Shown: one piece after another, positions 1 to 5,852 of the stretch
Layout: each line of letters opens with the position of its first letter
How positions within the stretch are numbered: position 1 is the stretch's first letter
Origin: Candidatus Aegiribacteria sp.
GTDB lineage: Bacteria > Fermentibacterota > Fermentibacteria > Fermentibacterales > JCC-6
Assembly (NCBI GenBank): GCA_030640155.1
Contig: DAOWJX010000282.1
Span: 1 to 13,219, forward strand
Reading direction: 5' to 3'
Length of the DNA stretch: 13,219 nucleotides
The notes under the pieces: generated by a model
Databases searched by the model: none
Told to the model about the DNA's origin: nothing
The model's input: only the letters and a program-made list of their open reading frames with translations
Position numbers and translations under genes: made by a program

Positions 1-179
1 CTCTGGTGCGTGTCCCCAAAAACATTGCCGCTCTGGTGCGTGTCCCCAAAAACATTGCCGCTCTGGTGCGTGTCCCAAAAAAACATTGCCGCTCTGGTGC
101 GTGTCCCCAAAAACATTGCCGCTCTGGTGCGTGTCCCCAAAAAACATTGCCGCTCTGGTGCATGTCCCCATGCCAGCCG
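1..179. repeat. Tandem array of a ~30 bp unit (5 full copies plus 1 decayed)
   Basis: Units begin with CTCTGGTGCGTGTCCCC, followed by an A-run and CATTGCCG. Copies lie at 1-30, 31-60, 61-91, 92-121 and 122-152; a sixth at 153-179 keeps the first half (with CATGTCCCC) but has diverged in the second. Copies 1, 2 and 4 are identical 30-mers. Copy 3 has CCC plus seven A, and copy 5 has one extra A, so variation is confined to the C/A homopolymer junction. The array probably continues beyond the left edge. Frames open through it only because the unit length is a multiple of three; there is no sign of a real gene. The GGTGCGTGTCCCC core recalls dispersed 'GTGTCCCC' repeats that I associate with REP-type elements, but this is memory rather than demonstrated homology. 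It is not CRISPR-like, because there are no unique spacers. Confidence 0.93.
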
Positions 180-214
180 TATGCGTTCCTGTCATTTCTG
201 ATCTGATGAGTGCT

Positions 215-1246
215 TCAGAAGTAGTACGTACAGGATAGATTCCCAAAAAACCCTCCCGGGTTTCCACTTATCATATATGGTCCATCATGCAGAAAGCCTT
301 CGCTGATGCCGGCATCAAGTGAAAAATTGGATAGTTCAAATCCAAGCCCGAACCTGCTGGAAATCCTCGTAGAGACTACAGCATCCTTTTCACCATCTTT
401 GATTCTGTTGGTTACGCTGACGGCTCCGGCTCTCAGAAGAAGCCAGCTGTTAATTCTCTGCTCAATGCCGGCCTTAATGTTGATAATATCCAGAACCAAT
501 GTATTATCATCATCTTCCGGGGAAGAATTCTTCACACCTATGAACGCTCCGGCAATCAGTCTTGTTTCCTGCGTAATCATTCTGTTAGTGGCAATACCCA
601 GATCCGCGCTTATGGTGGTGATGATGGTGGAATCCTGTATATCAAGCCTTGAGAAGTCAGCACTGATGACAGGAAACAGGTTGAAGAAAGCGTGATCCAT
701 ATGCCCTCTGAGCGAAGCGTTGAATTGAAGCTCCGTGGTCTTCATGGATGTTTCGGCAGAAGTATATTTAAGTGAGAAGTATTCAGCTCCCAGAGATATG
801 TCGGAATACTCGAATGGAAATGCAAGTCCTGTTCCAAAAGAGGTTGAAAACGAATACTGATCCTTGATACATTCCAGAGGTCCGTAACCCTCTGCTTCAT
901 TCTCAATATAGTCCACTCCAACAATGATCCCGAAACGACCGGGATTGTAGAGTACCTCGAGGATATGCTTATTGTGGTTGTATACAGCTCCCCAGCTTGT
1001 TCCTCTGGAATTTATGACACCGCCGAACCACCCCAGCTGCCACTTATTATTACTATCTCCTATTCCTTCAACTGCAATAGAACTTATCGAACAAAACTGG
1101 TATTTGTTTATAGTTCCGGGGAAAGCCCACATCTCATTGAAATCGTTCAGGAGCAACCTTGCGTCGTCAGTCAGGACTGTCAGCCGCGGATCGCTCGCAA
1201 ACGAAAAAACAGTAAGCACAATAAGCACAATTATTCCGGTTCTCAT
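215..1246 (-). CDS. Predicted outer-membrane beta-barrel protein, secreted, function unknown
   Basis: This 343-residue protein begins with a signal peptide (MRT followed by a hydrophobic stretch to about residue 17, likely cleaved near Ala17-Ser18). The rest alternates polar and hydrophobic residues in short strands rich in Gly, Tyr and Phe, and ends in Cys-Thr-Tyr-Tyr-Phe. A terminal aromatic residue is typical of barrels inserted by the BAM complex. The early segment 'DPRLTVLTDDARLLLNDFNEMWAFPG' resembles the start of PorV-like or other barrel proteins of candidate phyla, but I cannot assign a family. The start at 1246 is preferred because GGGAGG lies 5 nt upstream; the open frame reaches 1315 but that extension lacks a ribosome site and would precede the signal peptide. 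It lies downstream of glgC on the same strand with a 170 bp gap containing a palindromic array, so it probably has its own promoter. An internal hairpin with a T-run occurs near the 3' end (245-263). Confidence 0.75.
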   Translation of the reverse strand: MRTGIIVLIVLTVFSFASDPRLTVLTDDARLLLNDFNEMWAFPGTINKYQFCSISSIAVEGIGDSNNKWQLGWFGGVINSRGTSWGAVYNHNKHILEVLYNPGRFGIIVGVDYIENEAEGYGPLECIKDQYSFSTSFGTGLAFPFEYSDISLGAEYFSLKYTSAETSMKTTELQFNASLRGHMDHAFFNLFPVISADFSRLDIQDSTIITTISADLGIATNRMITQETRLIAGAFIGVKNSSPEDDDNTLVLDIINIKAGIEQRINSWLLLRAGAVSVTNRIKDGEKDAVVSTRISSRFGLGFELSNFSLDAGISEGFLHDGPYMISGNPGGFFGNLSCTYYF

Positions 1247-1303
1247 AAAAACCTCCCGATCGAGCAGAATAAACACTATGAGCAAACAACGTATTATTGA
1301 TAG

Positions 1304-1332
1304 TATGAAATTCATAACTTATGAATATCATA
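1304..1332. promoter_or_regulatory. Phased palindromic half-site array, candidate operator
   Basis: Four alternating half-sites, TATGA (1304-1308), TCATA (1312-1316), TATGA (1320-1324) and TCATA (1328-1332), start exactly 8 bp apart. Together they form a 29 bp near-perfect dyad with a core TTCATAACTTATGAA (1311-1325) whose arms match completely around one central base. It sits 58-86 bp upstream of the beta-barrel gene start at 1246, in the only gap between it and glgC. This is consistent with a multi-dimer repressor or activator site, or an RNA hairpin in the leader. I could not place a convincing -35/-10 pair relative to it, and the binding protein is unknown. Confidence 0.5.
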
Positions 1333-1416
1333 GATTAGCTGTTTTTCTTACCGCCGATTTCTTCACTATCACCGCAAATTATTCATATTTCAGAACACGA
1401 AACCACCAGAAATGCA

Positions 1417-2679
1417 CTAAATCGAGAAACCAGACTCGAGAACAGCGTCTTTGGGAATCACAATTATACCCTCCCTTATAAAGCATTGATCTGAAGAGTA
1501 TTCCAGTACGCCTCCGGAATTCTCTAATCTGCAATGATCCCCAATTCGAGCGTTTTTATCTATTATCGCGTTTTTTATCAGGCAGTCTCTGCCAATCCCG
1601 AGCAGAGGAAGGTTCTTATCAGTGTTTCTGGGATCGAGATAGTATCCCTCCCAGTAATCCGCACCCATAAAAACGCAGTTCTCCATTACAGTTCCACTTC
1701 GAATCTTGCCCCGCAGCCCTACTATGCAGTTCCGGAGCTTTACTCCGCTGACATCTGATGCATCGCAGATGATAGTGTTATCCACTTCACAGTTTTCCAT
1801 TCTCGCTCCGGGTAACGCTCTTGCTCTTGTAAACAGGGGAGAAAAAGAAGTGTACATATCAAAACAAGGGTCAGGCGTGGCCATATCCAGATTTGCGCGG
1901 AAGAAGCTGCTGATGCTTCCAATATCTGACCAGTATCCATTGAATGTATAGGACAATACATTGAATTCATTTATGGAATCGGGGATAATCTCTTTTCCGA
2001 AATCTATAACATCAGGTTCTCTCCCCAGAACTTCCTCAAGAACATCAGGTGAAAACATGTAAATACCCATACTTCCAAGGTAGGGCATTTCATCATTCAG
2101 CCCCTCCTGTGTACTTATCAGCTGCGGCAAATCAACCGGAGAAGGCTTCTCTCTGAATTCAGTAACAACACCGTCTCTTCCCACTTTCATGATACCAAGT
2201 GTTGGGGCTTCAATTGCCGGTACCGGCTTGGTGGCGATTGTTATGTCAGAGTCATTTCTGATATGATATTCCGCAAACCTGTTAAAATCCATCCTGTACA
2301 ACTGGTCGCCGGACAGGATAAGCACAAGATCAGGGCACAGGTTCCTGATGTATTTCAGGCTCTGCCTGACAGCATCAGCGGTTCCCTGAAACCATTCCCT
2401 GTTTTCTTCAGTCTGCTCTGCTGCCAGTATGGAAACAAATCCCTCCGAAAATCTGTCAAATCTGTACGTCCGGGCTACATGCCTGTTCAGGCTCTCACTG
2501 TTGTACTGTGTAAGAACGAGAATATGTCTGATTCGATCATTAATACAATTAGAAATCGGTATATCGATGAGTCTGTATTTCCCTCCAATGGGAACTGCAG
2601 GTTTGCTCCTGTCTCGAGTAAGAGGAAAGAGTCTGGTTCCCCTTCCACCTCCGAGTATTACGGCAACAATTCTACTCAT
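1417..2679 (-). CDS. glgC: Glucose-1-phosphate adenylyltransferase (ADP-glucose pyrophosphorylase)
   Basis: GlgC makes ADP-glucose and pyrophosphate from ATP and glucose-1-phosphate, the committed step of bacterial glycogen synthesis, in the cytoplasm. The 420-residue protein is full length (the E. coli enzyme is about 431). The N-terminal nucleotidyltransferase domain carries GGGRGTRLFPLT (from residue 10), KPAVPIGGKYRLID (26-39), WFQGTADAV (96-104) and SGDQLYRMD (123-131). EFREKPSP and GYWSDIGS follow. The C-terminal ~130 residues (GARMENCEV, IVGLRGKI, NAIIDKNARIGD) fit the left-handed beta-helix domain. Lys34 matches the conserved Lys of the GGK motif near the allosteric fructose-1,6-bisphosphate site in E. 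coli. ATG at 2679 is chosen because AGGAGG lies just upstream; an upstream in-frame ATG at 2742 would start within the predicted promoter and add 21 unconserved residues. No glgA, glgB or glgP is in the window. Confidence 0.95.
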   Translation of the reverse strand: MSRIVAVILGGGRGTRLFPLTRDRSKPAVPIGGKYRLIDIPISNCINDRIRHILVLTQYNSESLNRHVARTYRFDRFSEGFVSILAAEQTEENREWFQGTADAVRQSLKYIRNLCPDLVLILSGDQLYRMDFNRFAEYHIRNDSDITIATKPVPAIEAPTLGIMKVGRDGVVTEFREKPSPVDLPQLISTQEGLNDEMPYLGSMGIYMFSPDVLEEVLGREPDVIDFGKEIIPDSINEFNVLSYTFNGYWSDIGSISSFFRANLDMATPDPCFDMYTSFSPLFTRARALPGARMENCEVDNTIICDASDVSGVKLRNCIVGLRGKIRSGTVMENCVFMGADYWEGYYLDPRNTDKNLPLLGIGRDCLIKNAIIDKNARIGDHCRLENSGGVLEYSSDQCFIREGIIVIPKDAVLESGFSI

Positions 2680-2706
2680 AGCCCCCTCCTTCATATGCTC
2701 TTTGGA

Positions 2707-2735
2707 AATAGAACTCCGTGGGAAGAATGAGTCAA
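2707..2735 (-). promoter_or_regulatory. Candidate sigma-70-type promoter of glgC
   Basis: Reading the minus strand, TTGACT (2735-2730) is followed after 17 bp by TCTATT (2712-2707), matching the consensus at 5/6 and 4/6 positions. Transcription would start near 2700, leaving a leader of about 20 nt that contains the AGGAGG site of glgC. The -10 is weak, so the call rests mainly on spacing and position. Confidence 0.45.
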
Positions 2736-2788
2736 GAAGCATATTACTGCCAGATCAATCGAAATATTAAGTTTTATTGAATCAATTC

Positions 2789-2818
2789 TTGACAATCCTA
2801 AAGATTTTATTATATATT
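2789..2818 (+). promoter_or_regulatory. Candidate strong sigma-70-type promoter of the DUF2089 operon
   Basis: A perfect TTGACA (2789-2794) is followed by 18 bp and TATATT (2813-2818, 5/6 match), with TATATA at 2811-2816 as an alternative at 16 bp. The predicted start near 2825 gives a short leader with AGGAGG at 2830-2835, ahead of the ATG at 2842. An 11 bp palindrome, ATTGA-A-TCAAT (2776-2786), lies directly upstream of the -35 and could be an operator in this divergent region. Confidence 0.65.
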
Positions 2819-2841
2819 CTTTAACATTCAGGAGGTTCAAT

Positions 2842-3192
2842 ATGGATATTGGAAATGCAAGGTGTCCCGACTGCAAAAAACCTATGATGCCGATTGCCTG
2901 TGAGTGCCGCATCTGTGGAATACGGATGGAAGGTAATTTCACCGTCTCGATACTCTCCCAGCTGCCACCGGATGACCAGGCTCTTGTTATAGCTTTCATG
3001 CATAGTTTCGGGTCCATCAAGAAGATACAGGACTTACTCAATGTCAGTTATCCTACCGCCAGGGCGAGAATCGCGGAAGTAATCAAAAGACTTGATTCAA
3101 CCATGAATGTGCTGGATGAACAGGAGAATGAAATTCTCGATAAACTCGAACGGGGAGATATTTCCTTCGATGAAGCAATGGAGAACCTTTAA
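2842..3192 (+). CDS. DUF2089-family zinc-ribbon/helix-turn-helix protein, probable transcriptional regulator
   Basis: The 116-residue protein has a zinc-ribbon-like N-terminus with CPDC (8-11) and CRIC (22-25), then the family signature GNFTVSILSQLPPDDQ (31-46). Next comes a predicted helix-turn-helix (about 57-85; SIKKIQDLLNVSYPTARARI), and last an ILDKLERGDISFDEAMENL tail (98-116). This order matches DUF2089 proteins, which are small presumed DNA-binding regulators; their target is not established. The tail resembles the short SHOCT-like helix pair at the start of the YvlB/LiaX-like protein two genes downstream (3479-3889), suggesting a shared interaction module. It has a strong upstream promoter and AGGAGG 6 nt before its ATG. 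It is the first gene of a plus-strand block and may regulate its own operon or the divergent glgC; that is inference. Confidence 0.88.
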   Translation: MDIGNARCPDCKKPMMPIACECRICGIRMEGNFTVSILSQLPPDDQALVIAFMHSFGSIKKIQDLLNVSYPTARARIAEVIKRLDSTMNVLDEQENEILDKLERGDISFDEAMENL

Positions 3193-3193
3193 A

Positions 3194-3451
3194 ATGCCAG
3201 CATGGATACTTCTGCTCAGAATACGGAATTTCCTGATACCCATTCCCTGGTGTATTGTATGGATACTTCCACTGCCATTTATTCTCATTACATCGTTAGT
3301 TGGATATCTGGCCAGGCTTAGCGGATTAAAAAACTACACATTCCGCCTTCTCAGTGAATCATGGAGGGTTCTGATGCTGATTATTTGTCTGCATGGAATC
3401 GAAGTACGGGTGGATACCTTCGATACGAATATTCTCTTGAAATTTATCTAA
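3194..3451 (+). CDS. Small integral membrane protein of the DUF2089/YvlB-like operon
   Basis: The 85-residue protein is very hydrophobic, with one long or two closely spaced membrane segments at about residues 13-41 (FLIPIPWCIVWILPLPFILI...) and another at about 55-66 (SWRVLMLIICLH). A polar tail of beta-strand character follows (GIEVRVDTFDTNILLKFI). I do not recognise a named family. The ATG lies one base after the TAA of the DUF2089 gene, and its ribosome site (GGAG at 3180-3183) lies inside that gene, so translation is probably coupled. The reading frame extends upstream to 3107, but that part overlaps the DUF2089 gene and lacks membrane character. Small membrane proteins are common beside YvlB/LiaX-type genes, where the group is linked to envelope stress in Firmicutes; a similar role here is only inference. 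Confidence 0.7.
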   Translation: MPAWILLLRIRNFLIPIPWCIVWILPLPFILITSLVGYLARLSGLKNYTFRLLSESWRVLMLIICLHGIEVRVDTFDTNILLKFI

Positions 3452-3478
3452 ACTCGGATAAAGTGAAAGGAGTGAACA

Positions 3479-3889
3479 ATGGAAAACAGTTCACAAAAAA
3501 AGATTCTGGAAATGCTCTCGGAAGATAAGATTACTGTAGATGAGGCTACAGCACTTCTCTCCAGGCTTCAGAATACTGACAACATGGATGAATCGGACTT
3601 CGAGAAGGATCAGGATAGTAGAGGAAAAACACCGAAATACCTGCGGGTTCTGGTCGATTCAGCATCGGGTGATAAAGTAAATGTCAGAGTACCTCTGAGT
3701 CTGATAAAAACAGGAATCAAACTTTCTGCGCTTATTCCGGGTGATGCGGTCGCCAAGATAGGTAATTCGGGATTTGATCTTTCGCAGATCTCGCAGCTTC
3801 CCGGTGATGAACTTATCGAAGCTCTCAGGGAATTGCAGGTCGATATTGACAGCGCTAATGGCGACAAGGTAAGAGTTTTCACCGAATAA
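3479..3889 (+). CDS. YvlB/LiaX-like protein with N-terminal SHOCT-like domain
   Basis: The 136-residue soluble protein starts with a short two-helix module, KKILEMLSEDKITVDEATALLSRL (about 7-30), of the type found at the N-terminus of YvlB/LiaX proteins. An acidic linker (31-50) follows, then a domain with KYLRVLVDSASGDKVNVRVPLSL (53-75) and a closing strand VDIDSANGDKVRVFTE (121-136). The paired 'SxxGDKVxVxV' strands at both ends look like an internal repeat. There is no signal peptide or membrane segment. A good AAAGGAG ribosome site precedes the ATG. Its position between a small membrane protein and a YchF-like gene, on the strand of the DUF2089 regulator, suggests one operon. LiaX senses envelope stress in enterococci, but the adhesin-like C-terminal part of LiaX is missing here, so function should not be transferred. 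Confidence 0.78.
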   Translation: MENSSQKKILEMLSEDKITVDEATALLSRLQNTDNMDESDFEKDQDSRGKTPKYLRVLVDSASGDKVNVRVPLSLIKTGIKLSALIPGDAVAKIGNSGFDLSQISQLPGDELIEALRELQVDIDSANGDKVRVFTE

Positions 3890-3906
3890 AACAAAGAGAA
3901 GTTACC

Positions 3907-4896
3907 ATGAAGATTGCTCTTGCAGGAAAACCCGGGTGCGGCAGATCGACTCTTTTCAGAGCTCTTGCTGGATCCGCAGAAGTGGATACCGGAAAACCGC
4001 TTACTGTTCAGGTGCCTGATGATCGGCTCGATTTTCTTGCAGCTGTTCATATGCCGGAGAAAAAGATAAACGCAACAGTAGTGTTTTACGATGTCCCTTC
4101 CCCCTCGTTCTCCCCGGGGAATATGGCTATCATGAGGAACGCTGCTGTTCTAACTGTTGTACTGGACAATTACGCTCTGGGTGATCTTGAAGCGGATTTC
4201 TCGGAGGTAGAATCCGAACTGATTCTCTCGGATATGAAAGTCACCGAGAAACGACTCGCGCGGTTGCGCAAGGAAAGCAAGGGCAAATCCAGGGAAGCGG
4301 TTCTTCTTGAGCGGATACTTGCACACATGGAAACAGGACAACCGCTCAGAACAATGAACCTTGATAGAAATGAACTCGATCTGCTTTCTCCATATGCTCC
4401 TGTGTCTCTCAAATCTCTTCTGGTTGTTTCAAACAGGATGGGGGAACCTGTAACCCCGGAAAAAGATCTTCGCGAAACAGTACTGACTCATGGAGCTTCC
4501 CTTCTTACGATAGATGCAGGCCTGGAACTTGAACTGACTGATATTGAAAGTGATGATCGGCAGGAATTCCTGGAGTCTCTGGGTTACTCCTCAAGTGGCC
4601 TTTCCCGCCTGATCAAAGAAACTTATTCTGCACTCGATCTCATAGTCTTCTATACACTCGGAAAAGATGAGGTCAGGGCATGGCCCTTAAGGCAAGGGGC
4701 AACAGCTCCTGAAGCAGCAGGAAGTATTCACTCTGATTTTGCCAGAGGTTTCATCAGAGCGATTGTAATGCCATACGAGCTTTATCATGAATTCCCTGAC
4801 AGGGCAATATTGAAAGACAGGGGTGAATTGCGGATTGAAGGGAGGAATTACGTAGTTCAGGATGGTGACATAATAGAGATACGCTTCAATGTCTGA
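3907..4896 (+). CDS. YchF/OLA1-like protein with TGS domain and degenerate nucleotide-binding site
   Basis: The 329-residue protein is clearly related to YchF (about 363 residues), a ribosome-associated ATPase of the Obg group. The C-terminal ~85 residues match the YchF TGS region (VFYTLGKDEVRAWPLRQG, TAPEAAGSIHSDFARGFIRA, NYVVQDGDIIEIRFNV). The helical insert (DFSEVESELILSDMKVTEKRLARL, about 97-120) is also YchF-like. The G domain is abnormal: the P-loop is GKPGCGRST (residues 7-15), with Arg13 where Lys is near-invariant. The DIAGLVKGAS/GEGLGN switch region of YchF is reduced to DVPSPSFSPGN (62-72), and the NVDE/NVNE base motif reads SNRMGE (175-180). Nucleotide hydrolysis is therefore doubtful. 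The ribosome site is weak (AGAGAAG), and the 17 bp gap after the YvlB-like gene suggests co-transcription. It is probably a divergent paralogue rather than the housekeeping ychF. Confidence 0.85.
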   Translation: MKIALAGKPGCGRSTLFRALAGSAEVDTGKPLTVQVPDDRLDFLAAVHMPEKKINATVVFYDVPSPSFSPGNMAIMRNAAVLTVVLDNYALGDLEADFSEVESELILSDMKVTEKRLARLRKESKGKSREAVLLERILAHMETGQPLRTMNLDRNELDLLSPYAPVSLKSLLVVSNRMGEPVTPEKDLRETVLTHGASLLTIDAGLELELTDIESDDRQEFLESLGYSSSGLSRLIKETYSALDLIVFYTLGKDEVRAWPLRQGATAPEAAGSIHSDFARGFIRAIVMPYELYHEFPDRAILKDRGELRIEGRNYVVQDGDIIEIRFNV

Positions 4897-4905
4897 AAAT
4901 CAGAA

Positions 4906-5850
4906 TTAACTCGAAACCTGTCTCACTCTGTTCATAGTTTTAGCTACTTTTCGCCATTCGTGTACGATCTGACTTACTTCCGCCGCTCCAAGAAGAATCA
5001 CGCACTCCCAGTAAAGCAGGAAAAAAGTGGCCATAAGTCTGGCCATTGATCCATAGACTACTCCCCATCCGGGATTACCGATCACCCACATATATATTTG
5101 AGTTCCAAGCCCGGTGAATACTGTAGCGATTACTGTAGCAAGAAGTGCCTGCCCCCTGCCCACTTTCCTGTTCGGAGCAGCCAGGAAGAGAGTGAAAAAG
5201 AGCAGCATTGTAAATGATATACCGAGAATCTGAGCCATTCCCCCACCGGTCAGATGTCCTATAAGTGGCCAGCGTGATACAATATCACCAAGGGGACTGT
5301 CAACGACCAGCTTCGCCATTGTGGAAAAGATAACGGCTGATATAAAACAGACCGCTACGAGAAGCGCAAGAACAAAATCATACAGCTTTCCCAGAACGAC
5401 ATTCCGCCCTCTTGGAACTTCGAATATCTTATCAAACGCTGTTCGAATGGTGCCGAACAGTCTGCTTACAAGCCAGAGAAGAAAGAGAAAACCGATTATT
5501 CCCGGAATACCTGCATTTCCTGAAGATATCGCACTCTCTATTTCATTTCTTGTAGAGGCAGGGATAAGGGGATTAGCAGTATCAAGCCAGTTCTGCAACC
5601 CTTGCTGCAGCTCGACATCTTCCTGAAGAGCAATACCGCTTAACATCAAGATCATTAATCCAAGCGGCAGAATTGTTATCAGTACATTGAATGAAATAGC
5701 GGCAGCGGAGAAAAATACACTGTCATCATTCCATTTATTGTAAAGTCGTCTTCCAAAGAATCTGAGAAATACCCATGACCTGAAAAGAAATCGTCTGAAA
5801 AGCGTTACCAGATCCCGAAGCCAGTGGGGGGTTCTATTACGGAAATTCAG
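4906..5850 (-). CDS. YihY/BrkB-family inner-membrane protein; start codon non-canonical or uncertain
   Basis: This is a multi-pass membrane protein of the BrkB/YihY family (once called ribonuclease BN), about 314 residues with roughly six membrane helices. The conserved N-terminal part, FFGRRLYNKWNDDS followed by VFFSAAAISFNVLITILPLG, lies upstream of the first ATG in frame (5655). Starting at 5655 would cut the first membrane helix in half and leave 249 residues. Between that ATG and the in-frame stop at 5893-5895 there is no ATG, GTG or TTG; only CTG (5850), ATT (5853) and ATA (5856) are available. GGTGGA at 5857-5862 could serve as ribosome site. I give CTG 5850 as the working start. The N-terminus abuts or overlaps the glmS stop (5853-5855), so it is probably the last gene of the glmM-glmS transcript with coupled translation. 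Family function is unclear. It converges with the YchF-like gene, 9 bp away. Confidence 0.82.
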   Translation of the reverse strand: MNFRNRTPHWLRDLVTLFRRFLFRSWVFLRFFGRRLYNKWNDDSVFFSAAAISFNVLITILPLGLMILMLSGIALQEDVELQQGLQNWLDTANPLIPASTRNEIESAISSGNAGIPGIIGFLFLLWLVSRLFGTIRTAFDKIFEVPRGRNVVLGKLYDFVLALLVAVCFISAVIFSTMAKLVVDSPLGDIVSRWPLIGHLTGGGMAQILGISFTMLLFFTLFLAAPNRKVGRGQALLATVIATVFTGLGTQIYMWVIGNPGWGVVYGSMARLMATFFLLYWECVILLGAAEVSQIVHEWRKVAKTMNRVRQVSS

Positions 5851-5852
5851 AA

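Noticed and set aside
1..179. CRISPR array
   Set aside because: Units are directly adjacent with no unique spacers of constant length, and no cas gene is in the window.
6..206. Open frames through the left-edge tandem repeat (repeated V-R-V-P-K-N-I-A-A-L pattern)
   Set aside because: They exist because the 30 bp unit is divisible by three. There is no ribosome site, and both overlapping frames give equally repetitive peptides.
1247..1315. Longer start (ATG at 1315) for the first beta-barrel protein
   Set aside because: The extra 23 residues would precede a good signal peptide, and the ATG at 1246 has a strong GGGAGG site.
4892..4904. Hairpin TCTGA-AAA-TCAGA between the convergent YchF-like and BrkB genes as a terminator
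   Set aside because: The stem is only 5 bp with two G/C pairs, and there is no T-run on either strand.
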